Assembly: GCA_035772405.1 (NCBI GenBank)
Contig: JAYKKM010000427.1
Span: 3,654,541 to 3,718,540, forward strand
Direction of reading: 5' to 3'
Origin: Chrysogorgia sp. JL179-B06
Taxonomy: Eukaryota; Cnidaria; Anthozoa; Scleralcyonacea; Chrysogorgiidae
Length of the DNA stretch: 64,000 nucleotides
Both the position numbers and the translations under genes were made by a program. The notes below the pieces were generated by a model, which had not been told where the DNA came from, did no database searches, and saw only the letters and a program-made list of their open reading frames with translations. This document shows, piece by piece, positions 8,631-20,199 of this stretch. How positions within the stretch are numbered: position 1 is the stretch's first letter; every line of letters begins with the position of its first letter.

Positions 8631-9790
8631 CATAGTCATAGTATAGTTATAGTCATAGTATAGTATAGTCATAGTATAATCATAGTATAGTCGTAGTCAT
8701 AGTATGGTCGTAGTCATAGTATAGTCGTAGTCATAGTATAGTCGTAGTCATAGTATAGTCACAGTCATAGTATAGTCATAGTTTTGTTATAGTCATAGTC
8801 ATAGTATAGTCATAGTATAGTCGTAGTATAGTCATAGTATAGTCATAGTATAGTCATAGTATAGTCATAGTATATTCATAGTATAGTCGTAGTATAGTCA
8901 TAGTATAGTCATAGTATAGTCATAGTCGTAGTATAGTCATAGTATAGTCATAGTATAGTCATAGTCGTAGTATAGTCATAGTATAGTCATAGTATAGTCG
9001 TAGTCGTAGTATAGTCATAGTATAGTCATAGTATAGTCGTAGTCGTAGTATAGTCATAGTATATTCATAGTATAGTCATAGTCATAGTCATAGTATAGTC
9101 GTAGTATAGTCATAGTCATAGTATAGTCATAGTATAGTCGTAGTCATAGTCATAGTATAGTCGTAGTATAGTCATAGTATAGTCATAGTATAGTCATAGT
9201 ATAGTCATAGTCATAGTATAGTCATAGTATAGTCATAGTATAGTCATAGTATAGTCGTAGTCATAGTCATAGTATAGTCGTAGTATAGTCATAGTCATAG
9301 TATAGTCATAGTATAGTCGTAGTCATAGTCATAGTATAGTCGTAGTATAGTCATAGTATAGTCATAGTATAGTCATAGTATAGTCATAGTCATAGTATAG
9401 TCATAGTATAGTCATAGTATAGTCGTAGTCGTAGTCATAGTATAGTCATAGTATATTCATAGTATAGTCATAGTATAGTCGTAGTCATAGTCATAGTATA
9501 GTCATAGTATATTCATAGTATAGTCATAGTATAGTCATAGTCATAGTATAGTCATAGTATAGTCATAGTCATAGTATAGTCATAGTATAGTCATAGTATA
9601 GTCATAGTCATAGTATAGTCATAGTATAGTCATAGTATAGTCGTAGTCATAGTATAGTCATAGTATATTCATAGTATAGTCATAGTATAGTCATAGTCAT
9701 AGTATAGTCGTCTAGTCATAGTCATAGTATAGTCATAGTATAGTCATAGTATAGTCGTATAGTCATAGTATAGTCTAGTATAGTCATAGT
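8631..9790 (+). repeat. 11-bp minisatellite zone
   Basis: The unit is TAGTATAGTCA, that is word TAGTA plus word TAGTCA, with frequent extra TAGTCA or TAGTCG words. Related zones recur at about 13671-14700 and 15291-16090. The rare string TAGTTTTGTTATAG appears in this type of zone near 8777 and again near 14630. Confidence 0.85.
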
Positions 9791-12640
9791 TGTCATGTCT
9801 AGTCATAGTCTAGTCATAGTATAGTCATAGTATAGTTGTAGTCTAGTCATAGTATAGTCTAGTCATAGTTGTAGTCTAGTCATAGTATAGTCATAGTAGT
9901 CTAGTCATATCATAGTATTCATAGTATGTCATAGTCTAGTCATAGTATCAGTCTAGTCATAGTTGTAGTCATAGTCATAGTTGTAGTCTAGTCATAGTTG
10001 TAGTCATAGTATAGTCATAGTTGTAGTGTAGTCTAGTCATAGTTGTAGTCACAGTCATAGTATAGTCGTAGTCATAGTCATAGTATAGTCATAGTATAGT
10101 CATAGTCATAGTTGTAGTCTAGTCATAGTTGTAGTCTAGTCATAGTTGTAGTCTAGTCATAGTTGTAGTCTAGTCATAGTTGTAGTCTAGTCATAGTTGT
10201 AGTCTAGTCATAGTTGTAGTCACAGTTGTAGTCTAGTCATAGTTGTAGTCACAGTTGTAGTCTAGTCATAGTTGTAGTCACAGTTGTAGTCTAGTCATAG
10301 TTGTAGTCACAGTTGTAGTCTAGTCATAGTTGTAGTCTAGTCACAGTTGTAGTCTAGTCACAGTTGTAGTCTAGTCATAGTTGTAGTCTAGTCATAGTTG
10401 TAGTCTAGTCACAGTTGTAGTCTAGTCATAGTTGTAGTCTAGTTATAGTTGTGGTCTAGTCATAGTTGTAGTCTAGTCATAGTTGTAGTCTAGTCACAGT
10501 TGTAGTCTAGTTATAGTTGTAGTCTAGTCATAGTTGTAGTCTAGTCATAGTTGTAGTCTAGTCATAGTTGTGGTCTAGTCATAGTTGTAGTCACAGTTGT
10601 AGTCTAGTCATAGTTGTAGTCTAGTCATAGTTGTAGTCACAGTTGTAGTCTAGTCATAGTTGTAGTCACAGTTGTAGTCTAGTCATAGTTGTAGTCACAG
10701 TTGTAGTCTAGTCATAGTTGTAGTCACAGTTGTAGTCTAGTCATAGTTGTAGTCACAGTTGTACTCTAGTCATAGTTGTAGTCACAGTTGTAGTCTAGTC
10801 ATAGTTGTAGTCACAGTTGTAGTCTAGTCATAGTTGTAGTCATAGTTGTAGTCTAGTCATAGTTGTAGTCTAGTCACAGTTGTAGTCTAGTCAAAGTTGT
10901 AGTCGTAGTCTAGTCAAAGTTGTAGTCGTAGTCTAGTCATAGTTGTAGTCTAGTCATAGTTGTAGTCTAGTCATAGTTGTAGTCTAGTCATAGTTGTAGT
11001 CTAGTCATAGTTGTAGTTGTAGTCTAGTCATAGTTGTAGTTGTAGTCTAGTCATAGTTGTAGTCTAGTCATAGTTGTAGTCTAGTCACAGTTGTAGTCTA
11101 GTCATAGTTGTAGTCTAGTCATAGTTGTAGTCTAGTCATAGTTGTAGTCACAGTTGTAGTCTAGTCATAGTTGTAGTCTAGTCATAGTTGTAGTCACAGT
11201 TGTAGTCTAGTCATAGTTGTAGTCTAGTCATAGTTGTAGTCTAGTCATAGTTGTAGTCTAGTCATAGTTGTAGTCTAGTCATACAGTAGTTGTAGTCTAG
11301 TCATAGTTGTAGTCTAGTCATAGTTGTAGTCTAGTCATAGTTGTAGTCTAGTCATAGTTGTAGTCTAGTCATAGTTGTAGTATAGTCATAGTTGTAGTCT
11401 AGTCATAGTTGTAGTCTAGTCATAGTTGTAGTCTAGTCATAGTTGTAGTCTAGTCATAGTTGTAGTATAGTCATAGTTGTAGTCTAGTCATAGTTGTAGT
11501 TGTAGTCTAGTCATAGTTGTAGTCTAGTCATAGTTGTAGTCTAGTCATAGTTGTAGTCTAGTCATAGTTGTAGTCTAGTCATAGTTGTAGTTGTAGTATA
11601 GTCATAGTTGTAGTCTAGTCATAGTTGTAGTTGTAGTCTAGTCATAGTTGTAGTTGTAGTCTAGTCATAGTCATAGTTGTAGTCTAGTCATAGTTGTTGT
11701 TGTAGTCTAGTCATAGTTGTAGTCTAGTCATAGTTGTAGTCATAGTTGTAGTCTAGTCATAGTTGTAGTTGTAGTCTAGTCATAGTTGTAGTTGTAGTCT
11801 AGTCATAGTTGTAGTTGTAGTCTAGTCATAGTTGTGGTCTAGTCATAGTCATAGTCATAGTTGTAGTCTAGTCATAGTCATAGTTGTAGTCTAGTCATAG
11901 TTGTAGTTGTAGTCTAGTCATAGTTGTAGTTGTAGTCTAGTCATAGTTGTGGTCTAGTCATAGTCATAGTTGTAGTCTAGTCATAGTCATAGTTGTAGTC
12001 TAGTCATAGTTGTAGTTGTAGTCTAGTCATAGTTGTAGTTGTAGTCTAGTCATAGTTGTGGTCTAGTCATAGTCATAGTCATAGTTGTAGTCTAGTCATA
12101 GTCATAGTTGTAGTCTAGTCATAGTTGTAGTTGTAGTCTAGTCATAGTTGTGGTCTAGTCATAGTCATAGTCATAGTTGTAGTCTAGTCATAGTCATAGT
12201 TGTAGTCTAGTCATAGTTGTAGTTGTAGTCTAGTCATAGTTGTAGTTGTAGTCTAGTCATAGTTGTGGTCTAGTCATAGTCATAGTTGTAGTCTAGTCAT
12301 AGTCATAGTTGTAGTGTAGTCATAGTTGTAGTTGTAGTCTAGTCATAGTCATAGTTGTAGTCTAGTCATAGTTGTAGTTGTAGTCTAGTCATAGTTGTAG
12401 TTGTAGTCTAGTCATAGTTGTAGTTGTAGTCTAGTCATAGTTGTAGTCTAGTCATAGTTGTAGTTGTAGTCTAGTCATAGTTGTAGTTGTAGTCTAGTCA
12501 TAGTTGTGGTCTAGTCATAGTTGTAGTCTAGTCATAGTTGTAGTCATAGTTGTAGTCATAGTTGTAGTCTAGTCATAGTTGTAGTTGTAGTCTAGTCATA
12601 GTTGTAGTTGTAGTCTAGTCATAGTTGTAGTCATAGTTGT
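9791..12640 (+). repeat. 17-bp minisatellite zone
   Basis: The unit is TAGTCTAGTCATAGTTG (TAGTC + TAGTCA + TAGTTG). Long stretches are identical. Local variants add a TAGTTG or TAGTCA word (about 11470-12640) or change CATAG to CACAG (about 10200-11200). The same unit returns at about 13141-13670 and 14701-15290. Confidence 0.9.
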
Positions 12641-12662
12641 AGTCGTACTCATAGTCTAGTCG

Positions 12663-12795
12663 TAGTAATTATAGTCGTAGTCTAGTCATATTCTAGTTAT
12701 AGTCTGGTCATAGTTGTAGTCTGGTCAGTCATCAGTCGTAATGTAGTCGTAGTGTTGTCATAGTCTGGTCGTAGTGAGTCTAGTCATAGTCATAG
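12663..12795 (+). repeat. Irregular marker block, copy 3
   Basis: It begins TAGTAATTATAGTCGTAG, continues CATATTCTAGTTATAG, and ends TGTTGTCATAGTCTGGTCG. It is nearly collinear with 8429-8560 and sits at the junction between a 17-bp zone and a mixed zone. Confidence 0.75.
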
Positions 12796-15700
12796 TCTAG
12801 TCGTAGTCTCGTTGTAGTCTAGTCGTAGTTGTAGCCTAGTCATAGTCTAGTCGTAGTATAGTCATAGTCATAATATAGTCATAGTATAGTCATAGTCTAG
12901 TCATAGTATAGTCATAGTCATAGTATAGTTATAGTCATAGTATAGTCATAATATAGTCATAGTATAGTAATAGTATAGTCGTAGTCATAGTCATATGATA
13001 GTCAATATAGTCATAGTATAGTGATAGTCGTAGTGTAGTCATAGTCTAGTCGTAGTCATAGTATAGTCGTAGTCATAGTCATGGTATAGTCATAGTCGGA
13101 GTATAGTCATAGTCATAGTATAGATAAAGTCATAGTCGTAGTCTAGTCATAGTTGTAGTCTAGTCATAGTTGTAGTCATAGTTGTAGTCTAGTTGTAGTC
13201 TAGTCATAGTTGTAGTCTAGTCATAGTTGTAGTCATAGTTGTAGTCTAGTCATAGTTGTAGTCTAGTCATAGTTGTAGTCTAGTCATAGTTGTAGTCTAG
13301 TCATAGTTGTAGTCTAGTTGTAGTCTAGTCATAGTTGTAGTCTAGTTGTAGTCTAGTCATAGTTGTAGTCTAGTCATAGTTGTAGTCTAGTCATAGTTGT
13401 AGTCTAGTCATAGTTGTAGTCTAGTCATAGTTGTAGTCTAGTCATAGTTGTAGTCTAGTCATAGTTGTAGTCTAGTCATAGTTGTAGTCTAGTCATAGTT
13501 GTAGTCTAGTCATAGTTGTAGTCTAGTCATAGTTGTGGTCTAGTCATAGTTGTAGTCTAGTCATAGTTGTAGTCTAGTCATAGTTGTAGTCTAGTCATAG
13601 TTGTAGTCTAGTCATAGTTGTAGTTGTAGTCTAGTCATAGTCATAGTTGTAGTCTAGTCGTAGTCTAGTCGTAGTGAGTCTAGTCATAGTCTAGTCATAG
13701 TCATAGTCATAACCTGTAGTATAGTCATAGTCATAGTATAATCATAGTATAGTCATAGTATAGTCATAGTATAGTCATAGTCTAGTCATAGTATAGTCAT
13801 TATAGTCATAGTATAGTCATAGTATTGTCGTAGTCATAGTATAGTCGTAGTCATAGTATAGTCATAGTATAGTCATAGTATAGTCATAGTATAGTCATAG
13901 TATAATCATAGTATTGTCATAGTATAGTCATAGTATAGTTATAGTATAGTCATAGTATAGTCATAGTCATAGTATAATCATAGTATAGTCATAGTATAGT
14001 CATAGTATAGTCATAGTCATAGTATAATCATAGTATAGTCATAGTATAGTCATAGTATAGTCATAGTATAGTCATAGTATAGTCATAGTCATAGTATAGT
14101 AATAGTATAATCATAGTATAGTCATAGTCTAGTCATAGTATAGTCATAGTATAGTCATAGTATAGTCATTATAGTCATAGTATAGTCATAGTCATAGTAT
14201 AGTCATAGTATAGTCATAGTATAGTCATAGTATAGTCATAGTCATAGTATAGTTGTAGTATAGTCATAGTATAGTCATAGTCTAGTAGTCATAGTATAGT
14301 CAGTCATAGTATAGTCATAGACTCATAGTATAGTCATAGTCGTAGTTTTGTCATAGTATAGTGATAGTCGTAGTGATAGTCGTAGTGTAGTCATAGTCTA
14401 GTCGTAGTCATAGTATAGTCATACTATAGTCATAGTTGTAGACCCGTAGTATAGTCGTAGTCATAGTCATGGTATAGGTATAGTCATAGTCATAGTATAG
14501 TTATAGTCATAGTATAGTATAGTCATAGTATAATCATAGTATAGTCGTAGTCATAGTATGGTCGTAGTCATAGTATAGTCGTAGTCATAGTATAGTCATA
14601 GTATAGTCACAGTCATAGTATAGTCATAGTTTTGTTATAGTCATAGTCATAGTATAGTCGTAGTATAGTCATAGTATAGTCATAGTCATAGTATAGTCAT
14701 AGTCGTAGTCTAGTCATAGTTGTAGTCTAGTCATAGTTGTAGTCTAGTCATAGTTGTAGTCTAGTCATAGTTGTAGTCTAGTCATAGTTGTAGTCTAGTC
14801 ATAGTTGTAGTCATAGTTGTAGTCTAGTCATAGTTGTAGTCTAGTCATAGTTGTAGTCTAGTCATAGTTGTAGTCTAGTCATAGTTGTAGTCTAGTCATA
14901 GTTGTAGTCACAGTTGTAGTCTAGTCATAGTTGTAGTCTAGTCATTGTTGTAGTCTAGTCATAGTTGTAGTCTAGTCGTAGTTGTAGTCATAGTTGTAGT
15001 CATAGTTGTAGTCTAGTCATAGTTGTAGTCTAGTCATAGTTGTAGTTGTAGTCATAGTTGTAGTCATAGTTGTAGTCTAGTCATTGTTGTAGTCTAGTCA
15101 TAGTTGTAGTCTAGTCGTAGTTGTAGTCATAGTTGTAGTCATAGTTGTAGTCTAGTCATAGTTGTAGTCTAGTCATAGTTGTAGTTGTAGTCATAGTTGT
15201 AGTCATAGTTGTAGTCTAGTCATAGTTGTAGTTGTAGTCATAGTTGTAGTCATAGTTGTAGTCTAGTCATAGTTGTAGTCTAGTCATAGTCATAACCTGT
15301 AGTATAGTCATAGTATAGTCGTAGTCATAGTATAGTCATAGTATAGTCATAGTCATAGTATAGTCATAGTATAGTCATAGTATAGTTATAGTATAGTCAT
15401 AGTATAGTCATAGTATAGTCATAGTCATAGTATAGTCATAGTATAGTCATAGTCATAGTATAGTAATAGTATAATCATAGTATAGTAATAGTATAATCAT
15501 AGTATAGTAATAGTATAATCATAGTATAGTCATAGTCTAGTCATAGTATAGTCATTATAGTCATCGTATAGTCATAGTATAGTCATAGTCATAGTATAAT
15601 CATAGTATAGTCATAGTATAATCATAGTATAGTCATAGTATAATCATAGTATAGTCATAGTATAATCATAGTATAGTCATAGTATAGTCATAGTATAGTC

Positions 15701-16300
15701 ATAGTATAGTCATAGTCATAGTATAGTAATAGTATAATCATAGTCTAGTCATAGTCTAGTCATAGTCTAGTCATAGTCTAGTCATAGTCTAGTCATAGTA
15801 TAGTCATAGTATAGTCATAGTATAGTCGTAGTCATAGTATAGTCATAGTCTAGTCATAGTCTAGTCATAGTATAGTCATTATAGTCATAGTATAGTCGTA
15901 GTCATAGTATAGTCATAGTATAGTCGTAGTCATAGTATAGTCATAGTATAGTCATAGTCATAGTATAGTTATAGTATAGTCATAGTATAGTCATAGTATA
16001 GTTGTAGTCATAGTATAGTCAGTTGTAGTATAGTCATAGTATAGTCGTAGTCTAGTCATAGTCTAGTCATAGTCGTAGTATAGTCGTAGTCGTATTCATA
16101 GTATAGTTGTAGTCTAGTGTTGTAGTCTAGTGTTGTAGTCTAGTCATAGTAGTGTAAAGTAGTCATAGTATAGTCATGTTATAGTTGTAGTATAGTCATA
16201 GTCGTAGTCTAGTCATAGTTAGTCGTAGTCTAGTCATAGTTAGTCGTAGTCTAGTCCTAGTCTTGTGATAGTCGTAGTCTAGTTGTAGTCGTGAGAGTTA

Positions 16301-16385
16301 AGCTTGTACATTAAGTAAGCTTGTACATTAAGTAAGCTTGTACATTAAGTAAGTTTGTACATTAAATAAGTTTGTACATTAAATA
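16301..16385 (+). repeat. 17-bp minisatellite, 5 copies
   Basis: The unit AGCTTGTACATTAAGTA repeats at 17-bp spacing. Later copies drift to AGTTTGTACATTAAATA, which leads into the next repeat. Confidence 0.9.
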
Positions 16386-16545
16386 AAAAAATCTTGTAAA
16401 TAAAAAATCTTGTAAATAAAAAATCTTGTAAATAAAAAATCTTGTAAATAAAAAATCTTGTAAATAAAAAATCTTGTAAATAAAAAATCTTGTAAATAAA
16501 AAATCTTGTAAATAAAAAATCTTATAAATAAAAAATCTTATAAAT
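16386..16545 (+). repeat. 16-bp minisatellite, about 10 copies
   Basis: The unit ATCTTGTAAATAAAAA repeats at 16-bp spacing, with the last two copies reading CTTATAAAT. It shares TTGTA-AT-AA with the preceding 17-bp unit and may have evolved from it. Confidence 0.9.
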
Positions 16546-16640
16546 AAAATAGAAGTACCCCCTGTTCAAATTTTTTTTCAATTTAAAAAGACTTAACGGT
16601 TTTCCCCTTTGTTTCACCCGGAGCCGCGCGAAGACCCCCT
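16546..16640. other. Spacer between minisatellites
   Basis: A short non-repetitive stretch with T-runs and a GC-rich patch (GGAGCCGCGCGAAG, about 16620-16633). No feature is recognised. Confidence 0.6.
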
Positions 16641-17285
16641 CCTTTTTTTTTTCTTACTTAGTCTTACCCCTCTGGTTTTTTTCTTACTTAGTCTTACCCC
16701 TCTGGTTTTTTTCTTACTTAGTCTTACCCCTCTGGTTTTTTTCTTACTTAGTCTTCACCCCTCTGGTTTTTTTTCTTACTTAGTCTTCACCCCTCTGGTT
16801 TTTTTCTTACTTAGTCTTCACCCCTCTGGTTTTTTTTCTTACTTAGTCTTCACCCCTCTGGGTTTTTTTCTTACTTAGTCTTCACCCCTCTGGGTTTTTT
16901 TCTTACTTAGTCTTCACCCCTCTGGTTTTTTTCTTACTTAGTCTTCACCCCTCTGGGTTTTTTCTTACTTTTTTTCTTACTTAGTCTTCACCCCTCTGGT
17001 TTTTTTTCTTACTTAGTCTTCACCCCTCTGGGTTTTTTCTTACTTGGTCTTCACCCCTCTGGGTTTTTTTCTTACTTCGTCTTCACCCCTCTGGGTTTTT
17101 TCTTACTTAGTCTTCACCCCTCTGGGTTTTTTCTTACTTAGTCTTCACCCCTCTGGGTTTTTTCTTACTTGGTCTTCACCCCTCTGGGTTTTTTCTTACT
17201 TGGTCTTCACCCCTCTGGGTTTTTTCTTACTTAGTCTTCACCCCTCTGGGTTTTTTCTTACTTAGTCTTACCCCCTCTGGGTTTT
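16641..17285 (+). repeat. 30-32-bp minisatellite, about 20 copies
   Basis: The core CTTACTTAGTCTTCACCCC is followed by TCTGG and a T-run. The first three units are exactly 30 bp and read TCTTACCCC. From the fourth on the units read TCTTCACCCC and vary in T-run length. One partial unit lies at about 16961. Units of 30 bp keep frame, which creates the spurious open frames at 16609-16878 and 17044-17265. Confidence 0.93.
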
Positions 17286-17383
17286 GGTTACGTAGTCTGA
17301 ACCCCTCTTTTCTCATTGGGTATCAACCCCCAATTTCTCATCCATTATTCATGAGTTCTTATACCACATTTAATAATTTTTAG

Positions 17384-17461
17384 GAAGTCCTTGGCTGAGT
17401 TTGAACCCTCGCCTCCTTGCTTGGTATACACTGGCCTTAACCATTCGGCCATCCGAACTTC
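17384..17461 (-). pseudogene. tRNA-like / tRNA-derived SINE remnant
   Basis: On the minus strand the A-box-like TGGCCGAATGGTTAAGGC (17434-17451) precedes a B-box-like GGTTCAAACTC (17397-17407) at a tRNA-like distance. The ends GAAGTTC and GGACTTC can form a 7-bp stem with one G-T pair. The anticodon stem cannot be folded convincingly, the T-stem is poor, and the A box lies about two bases too far from the acceptor stem. It is therefore a decayed tRNA or the head of a tRNA-derived SINE rather than a working gene. Confidence 0.5.
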
Positions 17462-17982
17462 GCCTGAAATCTACTAATCGAAACTCCTATCTAACCCAAT
17501 TTAATTAGCATAAATATAAAAAAAAAACTCAGATAAACAAATACAAATAAAACACGTTTAATACATAGAAATTTCACTTTTTTTACACTTCGTATGTAAC
17601 ATTTTAAATATTTAGTAAGATTCAACACTTTTCATCACCAACTCGACCTGCAAAAGAATGGAAATAAAGTATATATGTATTAAACGTATATTAAGATAAT
17701 ATATTAGTGTACCGGTCGTATTTATGTTTGTACTAATACTTTTACTTATACAACACGTTCACTTATAGTTTATAGATTACAAATTCATCATTATACGTGA
17801 ATTTATACTACGATTTACTATAAGTTTACCTCTTCTACAAACGGTATACTATATAAGTATTACTACAACAACAAATTTCAACAACTTTAATAAAGAGAAA
17901 ATACCAAAAGGTGTACTGTCCTTCGTTATCCATGTGCGTATTCACAACACAGCGGATAAAGCATTTTTTTCGTTATATATAT
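17462..17982. other. Unique AT-rich spacer
   Basis: About 520 bp between the tRNA-like remnant and the 184-bp satellite. It contains only A/T-rich simple stretches. I see no gene, RNA or repeat in it. Confidence 0.6.
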
Positions 17983-19217
17983 ATAGCCTAAATAATGCCT
18001 TAGATATTACTATGAGCAGAAACTAGCGTAAATTTAGTCATTTTTGGACATCCAAAAAGTTGGCAAAAATGGCCAAATTTGGCCAAAAAGTAAAGGGGTT
18101 AACCTTAACTTTTTGACGATTTTCGACCATTTTAACTTGTCAAAATAAGCTTAAAATATGAAAATATAGCCTAAATAATGCCTTAGGTATTAATATGAGC
18201 AGAAACTAGCGTAAATTTAGTCATTTTTGGACATCCAAAAAGTTGGCAAAAATGGCCAAATTTGGCCAAAAAGTAAAGGGGTTAACCTTAACTTTTTGAC
18301 GATTTTCGACCATTTTAACTTGTCAAAATAAGCTTAAAATATGAAAATATAGCCTAAATAATGCCTTAGGTATTAATATGAGCAGAAACTAGCGTAAATT
18401 TAGTCATTTTTGGACATCCAAAAAGTTGGCAAAAATGGGGAAATTTGGCCAAAAAGTAAAGGGGTTAACCTTAACTTTTTGACGATTTTCGACCATTTTT
18501 AACTTGTCAAAATAAGCTTAAAATATGAAAATATAGCCTAAATAATGCCTTAGGTATTAATATGAGCAGAAACAAGCGTAAATTTAGTCATTTTTGGACA
18601 TCCAAAAAGCTGGCAAAAATGGCCAAATTTGGCCAAAAAGTAAAGTGGTTAACCTTAACTTTTTGACGATTTTCGACCATTTTTCACTTGTCAAAATAAG
18701 CTTAAAATATGAAAATATAGCCTAAATAATGCCTTAGGTATTAATATGAGCAGAAACTAGCGTAAATTTAGTCATTTTTGGACATCCAAAAAGTTGGCAA
18801 AAATGGGGGAATTTGGCCAAAAAGTAAAGGGGTTAACCTTAACTTTTTGACGATTTTCGACCATTTTTAACTTGTCAAAATAAGCTTAAAATATGAAAAT
18901 ATAGCCTAAATAATGCCTTAGGTATTAATATGAGCAGAAACAAGCGTAAATTTAGTCATTTTTGGACATCCAAAAAGTTGGCAAAAATGGCCAAATTTGG
19001 CCAAAAAGTAAAGGGGTTAACCTTAACTTTTTGACGATTTTCGACCATTTTTAACTTGTCAAAATAAGCTTAAAATATGAAAATATAGCCTAAATAATGC
19101 CTTAGGTATTAATATGAGCAGAAACTAGCGTAAATTTAGTCATTTTTGGACATCCAAAAAGTTGGCAAAAATGGCCAAAAAGTAAAGTAGTATTAATATG
19201 AGCAGAAACAAGCGTAA
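17983..19217 (+). repeat. 184-bp satellite, six full copies and one truncated
   Basis: Monomers begin at 17983, 18166, 18349, 18533, 18717, 18901 and 19085, giving periods of 183-184 bp. Each starts ATAGCCTAAATAATGCCTTA and most contain the palindrome TGGCCAAATTTGGCCA. Variants are few: CTAGCG/CAAGCG alternates, and two monomers read GGGG in place of GGCC. The last copy is internally deleted and ends at the boundary with the purine-rich array. Confidence 0.95.
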
Positions 19218-19227
19218 GGTATTTTTA

Positions 19228-19270
19228 GGTATTTTTAGCTTAGTATTATTAGGAATATTAGAATTGTAAT
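19228..19270 (+). mobile_element. 43-bp fragment of the LINE 3' UTR at the array edge
   Basis: GGTATTTTTAGCTTAGTATT and the following 23 bases to GAATTGTAAT match the 3' UTR of the embedded LINE tails. The fragment is followed directly by CTTAAACGATAAGAAAG, the start of the 12-bp array. It joins the 184-bp satellite on the left, so both repeat families meet at a LINE scrap. Confidence 0.85.
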
Positions 19271-19854
19271 CTTAAACGATAAGAAAGAACATAAGAAAGA
19301 ACATAAGAAAGAAGATAACAAAGACGATAAGAAAGAAGAACAGGAATAAGATAAGAAAAAGGATAAGAAAGAAGCTCAAAAGACCAGAAAGAAGATAAGA
19401 AGATTATCAGAAAGAAGATAAGATAGAGGATAAGATAGAGGATAAGAAAGAAGATAGGAACGAAGATCAGAAAGAAGATAAGATAGAGGATAAGAAAGAA
19501 GATAGGAACGAAGATCAGAAAGAAGATAAGATAGAGGATAAGAAAGAAGATAGGAACGAAGATTAGAAAGAAGATAAGAAAGACGATAAGAAAGACGATA
19601 AGAAAGACGATAAGAATGAAGATCAGAAACAAGATAAGCAAGAGGATAAGAAAGAAGATAATATAGAGGATAAGATAGAGGATAAGATAGAGGATAAGAA
19701 AGAGGATAATAAAGAAGATAGGAACGAAGATCAGAAAGAAGATAAGAAAGAGAAGAAAGAACATAAGAAAGAAGATCAGAAGGAAGATCAGAAGGAAGAT
19801 AAGAAAAAAGATAAGAAAGAAGATCAGAAAGAAGATAAGAAAGACGACAAGAAA

Positions 19855-20199
19855 GTTAGTTACAGTGGTACGGTGCTATGGAATAGCCTTCCTATCGAGT
19901 TGCGGAAGGCAGACACTCTGGGTGAATTTAAATCCGGCTGCAGTAGCTTCTTAACCTCTTAACCTTTTTATCGCACGGCACTCATGGAAAGCAGGTATTT
20001 TTAGCTTAGTATTATTAGTATTATTAGGAATATTAGAATTGTAATGTTTTAATTTGAAATTTGTGAATGTATGTATTCGAACTGTAATTTTGTTATTTAG
20101 GTAGTGCATGCAAAATCCTGATGAGTTTTTTACCGTGGTTAAATAAATTAGTAATAATAATAATAATTAGTAATTAGTAATAATAGTAATAATAATAAA
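19855..20199 (+). mobile_element. Embedded LINE 3' end, copy 1
   Basis: This is a 5'-truncated non-LTR retrotransposon. Codons from GTT 19855 to the stop at 19960-19962 read V-S-YSGTVLWNSLPIELRKAD and end ...SSFLTS. This resembles the extreme C-terminus of reverse-transcriptase polyproteins of CR1/L2-like LINEs (a YSGxxLWNSLP motif). A 3' UTR of about 190 bp follows, then a TAA-rich tail. No RT domain, endonuclease or 5' part is present. The frame continues upstream without a stop through E-D-K-K repeat codons to TAG 19564-19566, giving 131 codons but no ATG. This copy carries a small duplication of TATTATTAG in the 3' UTR that the others lack. Confidence 0.85.

Larger units (their letters stand above)
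7686..16290 (+). repeat. 8.6-kb TAGT-word satellite array
   Basis: The whole interval is built from 5- and 6-nt words beginning TAGT: TAGTC, TAGTA, TAGTCA, TAGTCG and TAGTTG. Successive zones are mixed words (7686-8630), 11-bp units (8631-9790), 17-bp units (9791-12640), mixed (12641-13140), 17-bp (13141-13670), 11-bp (13671-14700), 17-bp (14701-15290), 11-bp (15291-16090) and mixed (16091-16290). Boundaries are approximate. TAG on the plus strand and TGA on the minus strand, with the 5/6 mix shifting phase, leave no open frame over 60 codons on either strand. Transcription is not evident. Confidence 0.95.

Noticed and set aside
7686..16290. Possible CRISPR-like array
   Set aside because: There are no unique spacers. 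The units are contiguous 5-6-nt words, and the sequence context is eukaryotic.
16609..17265. Plus-strand open frames with repeated L-V-F-F-L-L-S-L peptides
   Set aside because: They are produced by the 30-bp minisatellite, whose unit length is a multiple of three. They break as soon as unit length varies.
17384..17461. Functional tRNA gene
   Set aside because: The anticodon arm and T-stem do not pair properly and A-box placement is off. Only the box motifs and acceptor-like ends remain.
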